The notes: generated from the letters alone by a model not told the origin. A stretch of DNA of 50,872 bases from Lachnospira sp. UBA2821 (GCA_002351535.1 DEGR01000068.1:1-50872), one strand, 5' to 3'. Numbered from the stretch's first letter, positions 25,657-34,686 are shown. Numbers and translations: made by a program.

Positions 25657-25671
25657 TTAGGAGGTATTTAC

Positions 25672-25857
25672 ATGGCTAAGACTGCTATGAAGGTTAAGCA
25701 GCAGCGTAAAGCTAAATTCTCTACACAGGAATATAGCCGTTGCAGAATTTGTGGACGTCCACATGCTTATTTAAGAAAATACGGAATTTGCAGAGTATGT
25801 TTCCGTGAATTAGCTTATAAAGGACAGATACCAGGTGTTAAGAAGGCAAGCTGGTAA
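25672..25857 (+). CDS. rpsN: 30S ribosomal protein S14, zinc-binding type
   Basis: The short 61-aa (type Z) S14 with a four-cysteine zinc site: C24, C27, C40 and C43 in CRICGRPHAYLRKYGICRVC. It completes the 30S head late in assembly. The Cys-containing form depends on zinc; a Cys-free paralogue, if present in the genome, lies outside this window. Confidence 0.96.
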   Translation: MAKTAMKVKQQRKAKFSTQEYSRCRICGRPHAYLRKYGICRVCFRELAYKGQIPGVKKASW

Positions 25858-25889
25858 GATATAAGGTTAGGAAAGGAGGCAAATTTAAC

Positions 25890-26291
25890 ATGACAACTAA
25901 TGATCCAATCGCAGATATGCTTACAAGAATCCGTAATGCAAACACTGCTAAACATGATACAGTAGATATCCCTTCTTCTAAGATGAAGCTTTCTATCGCG
26001 GAGATTCTTTTAAAAGAGGGTTACATTAAGAAATATGATGTTGTTGAGGACGGAAACTTCAAGACAATCAGAGTTACATTAAAATATGGTCAGGATAAGA
26101 ACGAGAAAGTTATCACAGGACTTAAGAGAATCTCTAAACCGGGTCTTCGTGTATATGCTGGTAAAGATGAATTACCAAGAGTTCTTGGGGGACTTGGAAT
26201 TGCTATTATTTCAACAAATAATGGTGTTGTTACAGATAAAGAAGCCAGAAAATTAAATGTAGGTGGAGAAGTACTTGCATTTGTATGGTAG
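25890..26291 (+). CDS. rpsH: 30S ribosomal protein S8
   Basis: S8, 133 aa, a primary 16S rRNA binder of the central domain. It starts MTTNDPIADMLTRIRNA and ends with GGEVLAFVW. In E. coli S8 represses the spc operon at rplE; no comparable site is evident here by eye. Confidence 0.97.
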   Translation: MTTNDPIADMLTRIRNANTAKHDTVDIPSSKMKLSIAEILLKEGYIKKYDVVEDGNFKTIRVTLKYGQDKNEKVITGLKRISKPGLRVYAGKDELPRVLGGLGIAIISTNNGVVTDKEARKLNVGGEVLAFVW

Positions 26292-26319
26292 AATATAACT
26301 CAATTAGGAGGTGCACGGC

Positions 26320-26862
26320 ATGTCACGTATAGGAAGAATGCCTATCGCTATTCCGGCAGGTGTAACTGTTGAGGTAGCAGAAAATAATAAGGTGACTGTA
26401 AAAGGTCCAAAGGGAATACTTGAAAGAGTATTACCTTCGGAAATGGAAATCAAGGTTGAAGACAACCAGGTTGTTGTTTCAAGACCTAATGATTTAAAGA
26501 AGATGAGATCATTACATGGTCTTACAAGAACACTTATCAACAATATGGTTATAGGTGTTACAGAAGGATATGAGAAAGTTCTTGAAATCAATGGTGTTGG
26601 TTACAGAGGACAGAAACAGGGTAAGAAATTAATACTGTCTCTTGGATATTCTCATCCTGTTGAAATGGAAGATCCAGAAGGAATCGAAACAGTAATGGAT
26701 GGAACAAACAAGATTACAGTTAAAGGTATTGATAAAGAAAAAGTTGGCCAGTACGCTGCTGAAATCAGAGCAACAAGAAGTCCTGAACCATACAAGGGTA
26801 AAGGTGTTAAGTATGCAGATGAAGTAATCAGACGTAAAGTTGGTAAGACTGGTAAGAAATAA
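26320..26862 (+). CDS. rplF: 50S ribosomal protein L6
   Basis: L6, 180 aa, two related domains near the factor-binding site. Diagnostic MSRIGRMPIAIPAGV start and PEPYKGKGVKYADEVIRRK end. I use ATG 26320 (AGGAGG 8 bases upstream) and not the in-frame GTG at 26311, which lies in the ribosome binding site. Confidence 0.96.
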   Translation: MSRIGRMPIAIPAGVTVEVAENNKVTVKGPKGILERVLPSEMEIKVEDNQVVVSRPNDLKKMRSLHGLTRTLINNMVIGVTEGYEKVLEINGVGYRGQKQGKKLILSLGYSHPVEMEDPEGIETVMDGTNKITVKGIDKEKVGQYAAEIRATRSPEPYKGKGVKYADEVIRRKVGKTGKK

Positions 26863-26879
26863 TTAAAGGAGTGACAAAG

Positions 26880-27248
26880 ATGGTTAGTAAAAAATCAAGA
26901 ACAGAAGTTCGTAAAGATAAACATAGAAGAATACGTAACCGTTTAAGCGGTACAGCGCAGTGCCCACGTTTAGCTGTGTTTAGAAGTAATAATCATATGT
27001 ACGCTCAGATTATTGACGATACAGTTGGAAATACACTTGTTTCAGCTTCAACACTTCAGAAAGAAGTTAAGGCTGAGTGTGAGAAGACAAATAACGTTGA
27101 TGCTGCAGCAAAATTAGGTACTGTAATTGCAAAGAAAGCGTTAGATAAAGGTATTAAGACTGTTGTCTTTGATAGAGGCGGATTCATATATCAGGGTAAA
27201 GTAAAAGCATTAGCAGATGCAGCTAGAGAAGCTGGTCTGGAATTCTAA
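26880..27248 (+). CDS. rplR: 50S ribosomal protein L18
   Basis: L18, 122 aa, carries 5S rRNA with L5. The sequence has RIRNRLSGTAQCPRLAVFRS and ends AREAGLEF. The start is ATG 26880, 7 bases after AAAGGAG; the GTG three codons earlier overlaps that site. Confidence 0.95.
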   Translation: MVSKKSRTEVRKDKHRRIRNRLSGTAQCPRLAVFRSNNHMYAQIIDDTVGNTLVSASTLQKEVKAECEKTNNVDAAAKLGTVIAKKALDKGIKTVVFDRGGFIYQGKVKALADAAREAGLEF

Positions 27249-27264
27249 TCAAGGAGGAGAACAC

Positions 27265-27774
27265 ATGAAACGTACAATCGTTGATGCTAGTCAGTTAGAA
27301 TTAGAAGAAAAAGTAGTATCAATCAAACGTGTTACTAAGGTTGTAAAAGGTGGTCGTAATATGAGATTTGCAGCCCTGGTAGTAGTTGGAGACGGAAACG
27401 GACACGTTGGTGCTGGTTTAGGTAAAGCAGCAGAAATTCCAGAAGCTATTCGTAAAGGAAAAGAAGATGCCATCAAGAAACTTGTTACAGTTGCAATTGA
27501 TGAGAATTTAAGTATTCCTCATGATACAATTGGAGAATTTGGCAGTGCTTCAGTATTATTAAAGAAAGCTCCTGAAGGTACTGGAGTTATCGCAGGTGGT
27601 CCTGCGCGTAACGTTCTTGAGCTTGCAGGAATTAAAAATATCAGAACAAAGTCATTAGGATCAAATAACAAGCAGAACGTTGTTTTAGCAACAATTGCTG
27701 GTTTATCATCATTAAAGACTCCTGAGGAAGTTGCTAAGCTTCGTGGAAAATCTGTAGAAGAGATCTTAGGCTAA
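27265..27774 (+). CDS. rpsE: 30S ribosomal protein S5
   Basis: S5, 169 aa, important for decoding accuracy and mRNA unwinding. The double-stranded RNA-binding N-terminal domain (KVVSIKRVTKVVKGGRNMRF) and C-terminal domain (GVIAGGPARNVLELAGI) are complete. ATG 27265 follows AGGAGG; longer in-frame extensions run through the rplR tail and are not coding here. Confidence 0.96.
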   Translation: MKRTIVDASQLELEEKVVSIKRVTKVVKGGRNMRFAALVVVGDGNGHVGAGLGKAAEIPEAIRKGKEDAIKKLVTVAIDENLSIPHDTIGEFGSASVLLKKAPEGTGVIAGGPARNVLELAGIKNIRTKSLGSNNKQNVVLATIAGLSSLKTPEEVAKLRGKSVEEILG

Positions 27775-27789
27775 TAGGAGGAAAAAATA

Positions 27790-27972
27790 ATGGCAGACAA
27801 ATTAAGAATCACATTAGTTAAATCTACTATTTGTGCAGTTCCAAAGCATAAGAAAACAGTTGAAGCTTTAGGTTTAAAGAAACTTAACAAAACTGTTGAA
27901 ATGCCAGACAATCCTGCAGTAAGAGGTATGATTCAGCAAGTTAGACATTTAGTAAAAGTAGAAGAAGTTTAA
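27790..27972 (+). CDS. rpmD: 50S ribosomal protein L30
   Basis: L30, 60 aa, the short bacterial form. It has ITLVKSTICAVPKHKKTVEALGL and ends VRHLVKVEEV. Strong TAGGAGG upstream; normal position before rplO. Confidence 0.96.
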   Translation: MADKLRITLVKSTICAVPKHKKTVEALGLKKLNKTVEMPDNPAVRGMIQQVRHLVKVEEV

Positions 27973-27995
27973 TATAAGTATAAGGAGGTGCAAGC

Positions 27996-28436
27996 ATGGA
28001 CTTATCAAGTTTAAAGCCAGCTGATGGCGCAACACATAACGATTTCAGAAGAGGTCGTGGACATGGTTCAGGTAATGGTAAGACAGCTGGAAAAGGCCAT
28101 AAGGGACAGAAGGCTCGTTCAGGAGCTCCTAGAATCGGTTTCGAAGGTGGTCAGATGCCATTATACAGAAGAATCCCTAAGAGAGGTTTCACAAATAGAA
28201 ATTCTAAGATTATCGTTGGAATAAACTTAAGAGCCCTTGAGGAGAAATTCTCAGATGGTGATACAGTAACAGTTGAGGAATTAATCGAAAAAGGTATTGT
28301 AACTAATCCAAGAGATGGTGTTAAGATACTTGGAAGTGGAGAACTTACTAAGAAACTCAATGTTAAAGTAAATGCATTTAGCGAGAGCGCAAAGAGCAAA
28401 ATTGAGGCACTTGGTGGAACCTGTGAGGTGATCTAA
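27996..28436 (+). CDS. rplO: 50S ribosomal protein L15
   Basis: L15, 146 aa, with the glycine-rich extension RRGRGHGSGNGKTAGKGHKG that threads into 23S rRNA, and FEGGQMPLYRRIPKRGF. Its stop shares one base with the secY ATG, so the translocase gene is coupled to the ribosomal genes. Confidence 0.96.
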   Translation: MDLSSLKPADGATHNDFRRGRGHGSGNGKTAGKGHKGQKARSGAPRIGFEGGQMPLYRRIPKRGFTNRNSKIIVGINLRALEEKFSDGDTVTVEELIEKGIVTNPRDGVKILGSGELTKKLNVKVNAFSESAKSKIEALGGTCEVI

Positions 28437-29770
28437 TGTTAAAGACCCTACGTGATGCGTTAAAGGTACAGGACATAAGAAAAAGATTATTATATACATT
28501 TTTCATCTTGGTTGTTGTCAGAATTGGTTGTCAGATACCAATTCCTGGCACCGACAGTAGTGTTATAACACAGTTGACAAAACAGTTTTCAAATGGTGCA
28601 TTCAGCTTTTTTGATGCTATGACAGGTGGATCATTTGAAAATATGTCACTTTTCTGTTTAAATATCACTCCATACATAACAGCGTCAATTATTATGCAGT
28701 TGCTTACAATAGCAATACCGGCGCTCGAGGAGATGCAGAAAGATGGAGAAGAAGGAAGAAAGAAAATAGCAGAAATCACAAGATATATGACTATCGTATT
28801 AGCTCTTATTGAAAGTATTGCTATGGCTATCGGATTCGGAAGTCAGGGACTTTTCGGCGACGTTGCATCAATGTCAAAGGCAAAATATGTAGGAATAATT
28901 GCAGTTTCTGTTATTACTATGACAGCAGGCTCTGCTCTTATTATGTGGCTTGGTGAAACTGTTACAGAACATGGTGTCGGTAATGGTATATCTATAGTAC
29001 TTTTAATTAATATTATATCAAGAATTCCTAATGATTATGCAAGTCTTATCGACAAATATGTTGTGAATGGCTCATCAGTTGGTGCTAAGGGTCTTGGTGC
29101 TATATTAATCGTTGCAGCAACACTTGTTATTGTTGCATTAGTATGTATTTTACAGGGTGGAGAGAGAAGAATTCCGGTTCAGTATGCTAAAAAAGTTCAG
29201 GGTAGAAAGATGGTTGGAGGACAGTCATCTCATATTCCGCTTAAAGTTAATACTGCCGGTGTTATTCCTATTATCTTCGCTCAGTCAATTCTTCAGTTCC
29301 CTGTTCTTATCGCAAGATTTGCTACAGGTGGAACACCGGAATGGACATATTATTTATCATCAAATCACTGGTGTGATTTTGGTTCATTAAGTTCTGCAAA
29401 ATATTCTATAGGATTTATTGTTTATATACTTATGGTAGTAGGATTTGCATATTTCTACACATCTATAACATTTAATCCAATGGAAGTAGCAGATAATATG
29501 AAAAAGCAGGGTGGATTTATACCTGGTATAAGACCCGGAAAACCAACTACAGAGTATTTGAACTCTATTCTTAACTTTATTGTTTTTATTGGAGCTGTAG
29601 GTCTTCTTATAGTTGCGTCAATACCTATTTTATTCTCAGGTGTAACAGGTTCGAACCTTTCATTTGGTGGAACTTCAATCATCATCATTGTAGGTGTTGT
29701 TCTTGAGACAATTAAGCAGATAGAATCACTTATGGTTGTAAGAAGTTATAAGGGATTTTTAACAGAATAA
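28436..29770 (+). CDS. secY: protein translocase subunit SecY
   Basis: Membrane channel of the Sec system, 444 aa with ten hydrophobic helices. Family features: the N-terminal cytosolic helix MLKTLRDALKVQDIRKRLL, ITPYITASIIMQLL, and the ribosome/SecA-binding loops with GERRIPVQYAKKVQGRK and GFIPGIRPGKPT. Position after rplO is universal. It ends the ribosomal run before adk. Confidence 0.97.
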   Translation: MLKTLRDALKVQDIRKRLLYTFFILVVVRIGCQIPIPGTDSSVITQLTKQFSNGAFSFFDAMTGGSFENMSLFCLNITPYITASIIMQLLTIAIPALEEMQKDGEEGRKKIAEITRYMTIVLALIESIAMAIGFGSQGLFGDVASMSKAKYVGIIAVSVITMTAGSALIMWLGETVTEHGVGNGISIVLLINIISRIPNDYASLIDKYVVNGSSVGAKGLGAILIVAATLVIVALVCILQGGERRIPVQYAKKVQGRKMVGGQSSHIPLKVNTAGVIPIIFAQSILQFPVLIARFATGGTPEWTYYLSSNHWCDFGSLSSAKYSIGFIVYILMVVGFAYFYTSITFNPMEVADNMKKQGGFIPGIRPGKPTTEYLNSILNFIVFIGAVGLLIVASIPILFSGVTGSNLSFGGTSIIIIVGVVLETIKQIESLMVVRSYKGFLTE

Positions 29771-29786
29771 TAAATATAATAAATAA

Positions 29787-29821
29787 GACAATGATGACGC
29801 AGATATCTGCGCTTCATTGTC
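29787..29821 (+). terminator. hairpin between secY and adk
   Basis: GACAATGA (29787-29794) pairs with TCATTGTC (29814-29821), and the inner GCAGATATCTGC is a perfect palindrome extending the stem. There is no T-run, so it is more likely an attenuator or mRNA-processing hairpin than a full terminator. Confidence 0.5.
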
Positions 29822-29874
29822 ATATTTGTATACGATTATACTAAGTATTTTTATAGAAAGGAAAGGGATTATAT

Positions 29875-30519
29875 ATGAAGATAATCATGTTAGGCGCACC
29901 TGGTGCCGGAAAAGGTACACAGGCCAAAAGAATAGCAGAGAAATATACAATTCCACATATCTCCACAGGTGATATATTCAGAGCAAATATCAAAGAGGGA
30001 ACAGAACTTGGTAAAAAGGCAAAGACATATATGGACCAGGGACTTTTAGTTCCTGATGAACTTGTTGTGGACCTTGTAGTAGACAGAGTACAGCAGGACG
30101 ACTGTGCAAACGGATACGTTCTTGATGGATTTCCAAGAACAATTCCACAGGCTGAGAGTCTTGATGCAGCATTAGCGAAGTTAAATGATAAGGTTGATTA
30201 TGCAATTAATGTTGAAGTTCCTGATGAAAATATTATCAAGAGAATGTCAGGCAGACGTGCATGTCTTTCATGTGGTGCAACATATCATATAGAACATATT
30301 CCACCAAAGGTTGAAGGAGTATGTGATACTTGCGGAAAAGAACTTGTTCTTCGTGATGACGATAAGCCGGAGACAGTTAAGAAAAGACTTGATGTTTATC
30401 ATGAGCAGACACAGCCATTAATCGATTATTATAATGGTAAGAACATTCTTAAAGAAGTTGATGGAACACAGGACATGAGTGATGTATTTAATGACATCGT
30501 TAAGATTTTAGGAGAATAA
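29875..30519 (+). CDS. adk: adenylate kinase
   Basis: Interconverts ATP + AMP and 2 ADP. 214 aa, long form with LID domain. P-loop GAPGAGKGTQ (7-16), AMP-binding ISTGDIFR, DGFPRT, and a LID with four cysteines (CLSCG and CDTCG), i.e. the zinc-binding Gram-positive type. GGAAAGGG precedes the start. Confidence 0.97.
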   Translation: MKIIMLGAPGAGKGTQAKRIAEKYTIPHISTGDIFRANIKEGTELGKKAKTYMDQGLLVPDELVVDLVVDRVQQDDCANGYVLDGFPRTIPQAESLDAALAKLNDKVDYAINVEVPDENIIKRMSGRRACLSCGATYHIEHIPPKVEGVCDTCGKELVLRDDDKPETVKKRLDVYHEQTQPLIDYYNGKNILKEVDGTQDMSDVFNDIVKILGE

Positions 30520-30523
30520 ATCA

Positions 30524-31291
30524 ATGTCGGTAACGATTAAATCACAAAGAGAAATAGATTTAATGCGTGAAGCTGGTAGACTGTTGGCAATAGTTCATCA
30601 GAAAATGGGTGAGATTATTAAACCAGGTATATCAACAGGAAAGATTAATGATTATGGAGAAAAGATAATCAGGGATTTTGGTTGTATACCATCCTTTCTT
30701 AATTATAGAGGATACCCGGCGTCAATATGCATTTCTGTAAACAGTGAGGTCGTTCATGGAATTCCATCTGACAGCATAATATTAAAAGAGGGCGATATCG
30801 TAAGTCTGGATGCCGGTCTTATATATAAAGGATTTCATGCAGACAGTGCAAGAACCTACGGCGTTGGAAATATAAGCGAAGAAGCACAGAATCTTATAGA
30901 CATAACTAGACAGAGCTTTTTCGAGGGTATAAAAAATGCTACAGATGGCAAACATCTAAATGATATCTGTTCGAGTATAGGAAGTTATGCAATGCAGAAC
31001 AAATGTGGTGTTGTAAAAGAACTTGTTGGCCATGGTATTGGCACAGAGTTACATGAAGCACCACAGATTCCTAATTATGCCATGAATAGAAGAGGAATAA
31101 AACTTCAAAAAGGTATGACACTTGCCATAGAGCCTATGCTTACGGCAGGATGTCCGGATGTAAAATGGATGTCTGATGGGTGGACAGTGAGGACGAAAGA
31201 TAATTCTCTTTCAGCCCATTATGAAAATACAGTGTTGATTACAGATGGTGAACCGGAAATACTAACACTGTTAAGTGAGGAAAATCAATGA
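30524..31291 (+). CDS. map: methionine aminopeptidase, type I
   Basis: Removes N-terminal Met from nascent proteins. 255 aa with the metal ligands of the pita-bread fold: SLDAG, DSARTYG, GHGIGTELHE, IEPML and ENTVLIT. It lacks the N-terminal zinc-finger extension. Four bases after adk; its stop overlaps the next ATG (ATGA). Confidence 0.96.
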   Translation: MSVTIKSQREIDLMREAGRLLAIVHQKMGEIIKPGISTGKINDYGEKIIRDFGCIPSFLNYRGYPASICISVNSEVVHGIPSDSIILKEGDIVSLDAGLIYKGFHADSARTYGVGNISEEAQNLIDITRQSFFEGIKNATDGKHLNDICSSIGSYAMQNKCGVVKELVGHGIGTELHEAPQIPNYAMNRRGIKLQKGMTLAIEPMLTAGCPDVKWMSDGWTVRTKDNSLSAHYENTVLITDGEPEILTLLSEENQ

Positions 31292-31554
31292 TTAAATACG
31301 AAAAAGGAGAATTTGCAGTATCGAAGTGTGGACATGATAAAGCGTCCATGTATGTTATTGTAAAATCAGATGATCAATATGTGTATCTTGTTAATGGTAA
31401 GAATAGAAAATATTCAAATCCCAAAAAGAAAAAACATATGCATGTTCAGTTAATTCATAAAATTGATTCCAATATAAAACAAAAAATTGCTAATAAAGAA
31501 ATGTTAAATGATGAAGATATTGTTGCTGCAATAAAAAAGCAGCTTAATAAATAG
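31288..31554 (+). CDS. KOW-domain RNA-binding protein (L14e-like)
   Basis: An 88-aa basic protein with an N-terminal KOW/SH3-like fold (EKGEFAVSKCGHDKASMYVIV) and a Lys-rich middle (KYSNPKKKKHMH). Genes of this type commonly lie between map and infA in Clostridia and are annotated as L14e/L6e-like RNA-binding proteins. Function unknown; a ribosome or translation-initiation role is suggested by the overlap with map and the closeness to infA. Confidence 0.85.
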   Translation: MIKYEKGEFAVSKCGHDKASMYVIVKSDDQYVYLVNGKNRKYSNPKKKKHMHVQLIHKIDSNIKQKIANKEMLNDEDIVAAIKKQLNK

Positions 31555-31579
31555 TTTATTAGATTCAGGAGGTTGTGAA

Positions 31580-31798
31580 ATGTCTAAGACTGATGTTATT
31601 GAAATCGAAGGAACAGTAATTGAAAAGTTACCAAATGCCATGTTTCAGGTGGAGCTTGAGAACGGACATAAAGTTCTCGCACACATAAGTGGTAAACTCA
31701 GAATGAATTTTATAAGAATTCTTCCGGGAGATAAAGTTACTATTGAAATGTCTCCATATGACCTTTCAAAAGGCCGCATTATATGGAGAGATAAATAA
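31580..31798 (+). CDS. infA: translation initiation factor IF-1
   Basis: IF-1, 72 aa, a single OB-fold that blocks the A site during initiation. MSKTDVIEIEGTVIEKLPNAMF and RILPGDKVTIEMSPYDLSKGRI are diagnostic. AGGAGG is 7 bases upstream. Followed by an internal promoter. Confidence 0.97.
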   Translation: MSKTDVIEIEGTVIEKLPNAMFQVELENGHKVLAHISGKLRMNFIRILPGDKVTIEMSPYDLSKGRIIWRDK

Positions 31799-31821
31799 TT
31801 CGTTTTTATTTAAATAAATGG

Positions 31822-31850
31822 TTGCACAAATGAAATAAGCATGCTACAAT
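31822..31850 (+). promoter_or_regulatory. internal promoter before rpmJ and the alpha genes
   Basis: TTGCAC (31822-31827) and TACAAT (31845-31850) are 17 bases apart. Output would begin near 31857, giving the rpmJ-rpsM-rpsK-rpsD-rpoA-rplQ block its own transcription. Confidence 0.75.
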
Positions 31851-31884
31851 ATAAGACGGATTTTTTTTGAAAGGAGGATTTACC

Positions 31885-31998
31885 GTGAAGGTTAGATCAT
31901 CAGTAAAACCAATTTGCGAAAAATGCAAAGTAATTAAAAGAAAAGGTAGCGTCAGAGTAATCTGCGAAAACCCAAAACATAAGCAGAGACAGGGTTAA
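31885..31998 (+). CDS. rpmJ: 50S ribosomal protein L36, zinc type
   Basis: A 37-aa protein, below the length of usual gene finding. It starts at GTG with AAAGGAGG about 9 bases upstream and reads MKVRSSVKPICEKC... with zinc ligands C11, C14, C27 and H32. Position between infA and rpsM is universal. Confidence 0.97.
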   Translation: MKVRSSVKPICEKCKVIKRKGSVRVICENPKHKQRQG

Positions 31999-32199
31999 TT
32001 TGTCCCAGCTTATAATTAGTAGTGCGGCTGCAGTAATGAAACACTAGGATTAGTTGTATCATTGCTATAAAATATAATATGAAACATAGACGCCACATGG
32101 CTGCGTACAACATTTCAGACGTTCTGATGAACGGGCTACGTATGTTATGGGAGTCTACAAATGAAGATTTAGAAAAATTAATGGAGGTGTAATACGCAC
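31999..32199 (+). promoter_or_regulatory. possible structured leader before rpsM
   Basis: A 201-base gap that is long for this cluster. TGCGTA near 32112 and TACGTA near 32139 can pair (one G-T) around a GC-richer loop. In E. coli, S4 represses the alpha operon through a pseudoknot just before rpsM, so this could be an equivalent control RNA. I see no clear homologous sequence, so this is tentative. Confidence 0.4.
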
Positions 32200-32568
32200 A
32201 TGGCTCGTATTTCAGGTGTTGATTTACCAAGAGAGAAACGTGTAGAAATCGGATTAACTTATATTTACGGAATCGGTAGAGTAAGTTCTAATCGTATTCT
32301 TGCAGAAGCTAAGGTTAACCCAGACACACGTGTTAGAGACTTAACAGACGAAGAAGTTAAGAGAATTAGTGAAGTAATCGCTGAGACACAGACTGTTGAG
32401 GGTGATTTAAGAAGAGAAATCGCTATGAACATCAAAAGATTACAGGAAATCGGATGTTATAGAGGAATTCGTCATAGAAAAGGTCTTCCTGTTCGTGGAC
32501 AGAAGACAAAGACAAACGCAAGAACTCGTAAGGGTCCTAAGCGTACAGTAGCTAATAAGAAGAAATAA
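32200..32568 (+). CDS. rpsM: 30S ribosomal protein S13
   Basis: S13, 122 aa, contacts tRNAs and bridges to the 50S subunit. MARISGVDLPREKRVEIGL start, helix-two-turn-helix core with YIYGIGRVSSNRIL, and basic tail RGQKTKTNARTRKGPKRT. GGAGG upstream. Confidence 0.97.
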   Translation: MARISGVDLPREKRVEIGLTYIYGIGRVSSNRILAEAKVNPDTRVRDLTDEEVKRISEVIAETQTVEGDLRREIAMNIKRLQEIGCYRGIRHRKGLPVRGQKTKTNARTRKGPKRTVANKKK

Positions 32569-32648
32569 TTAATATTAGCATTATTAAAGAAATTATTATC
32601 GTAGAAACATAGAAAAATTATAGAACCCATAAGGGAGGTTAGTTTAAA

Positions 32649-33041
32649 ATGGCTAAAGTTACAAAAAAAGTGACAAAGAAGCGTGTTAAGAAAAACGTTG
32701 AACGCGGACAGGCACATATCCAGTCATCATTTAACAATACAATTGTTACATTAACAGATACTGAAGGAAATGCTCTTTCATGGGCAAGTGCCGGTGGTCT
32801 TGGTTTTAGAGGTTCAAAGAAATCTACTCCTTATGCAGCTCAGATGGCAGCAGAAACTGCTACAAAAGCAGCTTTAATTCATGGATTAAAGTCAGTAGAT
32901 GTTATGGTAAAAGGACCTGGTTCAGGAAGAGAAGCAGCAATTCGTGCGCTTCAGGCATGTGGTCTCGAAGTTACAAGTATCAAGGATGTTACTCCTGTTC
33001 CACATAATGGATGTCGTCCACCAAAACGTAGAAGAGTCTAA
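32649..33041 (+). CDS. rpsK: 30S ribosomal protein S11
   Basis: S11, 130 aa, of the 30S platform at the mRNA exit. AHIQSSFNNTIVTLTD, KGPGSGREAAIRALQ and the end HNGCRPPKRRRV, where N-G is the site that forms isoaspartate in other bacteria. Gap of 80 bases after rpsM; otherwise ordinary. Confidence 0.97.
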   Translation: MAKVTKKVTKKRVKKNVERGQAHIQSSFNNTIVTLTDTEGNALSWASAGGLGFRGSKKSTPYAAQMAAETATKAALIHGLKSVDVMVKGPGSGREAAIRALQACGLEVTSIKDVTPVPHNGCRPPKRRRV

Positions 33042-33057
33042 TAGGAGGTACATTTAG

Positions 33058-33651
33058 ATGGCAGTAAATAGAGTTCCTGTTCTTAAAAGATGTAGATCAC
33101 TTGGTTTGGATCCAGTATATTTAGGAATAGACAAGAAATCAAATAGAGAATTAAAAAGAGCAAATAGAAAGATGAGCGAGTATGGTCTTCAGTTAAGAGA
33201 GAAACAGAAAGCAAAATTTATCTATGGCGTATTAGAGAAACCATTCAGAAATTACTATGAGAAAGCTCAGAAAATGCAGGGTATGACTGGTGCTAATCTT
33301 ATGGTTTTACTTGAACTCAGACTTGATAACGTATTATTCCGTCTTGGTTTTGGTAGAACAAGAAAAGAAGCAAGACAGATTATTGACCATAAACATGTAT
33401 TAGTTAATGGTAAGAGAGTTAACATCCCTTCATATTTAGTAAAAGCTGGAGATGTTATTGAAATATCAGAGAAATATCAGAGTTCTCCAAGATATAAAGA
33501 AATATTCGAAACAACTGATGGACGCCTTGTTCCAGAGTGGCTTGAATCTGATCATGAAAGTTTCAAGGGTACAGTCAAAGAGTTACCTACAAGAGAAATC
33601 ATTGATGTCCCTGTAGATGAAATGCTTATCGTCGAGTTGTATTCAAAGTAG
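33058..33651 (+). CDS. rpsD: 30S ribosomal protein S4
   Basis: S4, 197 aa, initiates 30S assembly. S4 RNA-binding domain in RLDNVLFRLGFGRTRKEARQ and HVLVNGKRVNIPSY. The N-terminal region lacks the four-cysteine zinc knuckle found in many S4 proteins. It is in the alpha block here, unlike Bacillus where rpsD is unlinked. Confidence 0.97.
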   Translation: MAVNRVPVLKRCRSLGLDPVYLGIDKKSNRELKRANRKMSEYGLQLREKQKAKFIYGVLEKPFRNYYEKAQKMQGMTGANLMVLLELRLDNVLFRLGFGRTRKEARQIIDHKHVLVNGKRVNIPSYLVKAGDVIEISEKYQSSPRYKEIFETTDGRLVPEWLESDHESFKGTVKELPTREIIDVPVDEMLIVELYSK

Positions 33652-33693
33652 GCTTAGGCAGTTCCTAAAATTTTATGAAGGAGGGGCTTTGAA

Positions 33694-34653
33694 ATGTTTG
33701 ATTTTGAGAAACCTAATATTGAAATCGCAGAAATATCAGATGACAAAAGATATGGCAGATTTGTAGTAGAACCACTTGAGAGAGGTTATGGTACAACATT
33801 AGGAAATTCTTTGAGAAGAATTATGTTATCATCTCTTCCAGGTGCAGCTGTCAGTCAGGTAAAGATTGATGGTGTGCTTCATGAACTTAGTTCAATTCCT
33901 GGAGTAAAGGAAGATGTTACAGAGATAATCATGAACATAAAGAGTCTTGCTATTAAAAACAATAGTGAGACAGATGAAGCAAAAGTTGTATATATTGACA
34001 AGGAAGGCGACGGTATTGTAACTGCTGCTGATATTCAGGGTGATTCAGATATCGAGATAATGAATCCTGACCTTGTAATCGCAACTTTGAGCGGTGGAAG
34101 TGATAGCAAGCTCTACATGGAGCTTACTATTACAAAGGGAAGAGGATACGTAAGTTCTGATAAGAACAAAAACGATGAACTTCCAATCGGTGTTATAGCA
34201 ATTGATTCAATCTATACACCAGTAGAAAGAGTAAACATTTCTATTGAGAATACACGTGTAGGTCAGATTACAGATTTTGATAAACTTACATTGGATGTTT
34301 ATACAAATGGTACTCTTGCACCGGATGAGGCAGTGAGCCTTGCAGCAAAAGTGCTTAGTGAACATTTGAATCTGTTCATTGATCTTTCAGAAAAAGGTCA
34401 GAATTATGATGTTATTGTAGAGAAAGAGGATGACAAGAAGGAAAAAGCTTTAGAGATGAATATCGATGAGCTTGAGTTGTCTGTCCGTTCATACAATTGT
34501 CTTAAGAGAGCTGGAATTAATACAGTAGAAGAGTTGATAAACAGAACACCTGATGATATGATGAAGGTTCGTAACCTTGGACGTAAGTCATTAGAGGAAG
34601 TTCTTGCTAAGTTAAAAGAACTTGGTTTACAGCTCAATGACAGTGGTAATTAA
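33694..34653 (+). CDS. rpoA: RNA polymerase alpha subunit
   Basis: Alpha subunit, 319 aa. The N-terminal dimerisation domain has GYGTTLGNSLRRIMLSSLPG. The C-terminal DNA/activator-binding domain has LELSVRSYNCLKRAGINTVEEL and RNLGRKSLEEVLAKLKELGL. Complete length and linker. AAGGAGG upstream. Between rpsD and rplQ as in nearly all bacteria. Confidence 0.98.
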   Translation: MFDFEKPNIEIAEISDDKRYGRFVVEPLERGYGTTLGNSLRRIMLSSLPGAAVSQVKIDGVLHELSSIPGVKEDVTEIIMNIKSLAIKNNSETDEAKVVYIDKEGDGIVTAADIQGDSDIEIMNPDLVIATLSGGSDSKLYMELTITKGRGYVSSDKNKNDELPIGVIAIDSIYTPVERVNISIENTRVGQITDFDKLTLDVYTNGTLAPDEAVSLAAKVLSEHLNLFIDLSEKGQNYDVIVEKEDDKKEKALEMNIDELELSVRSYNCLKRAGINTVEELINRTPDDMMKVRNLGRKSLEEVLAKLKELGLQLNDSGN

Positions 34654-34686
34654 TAAATACGCTCAGGTAAAGGAGGTAAAGCAAAG

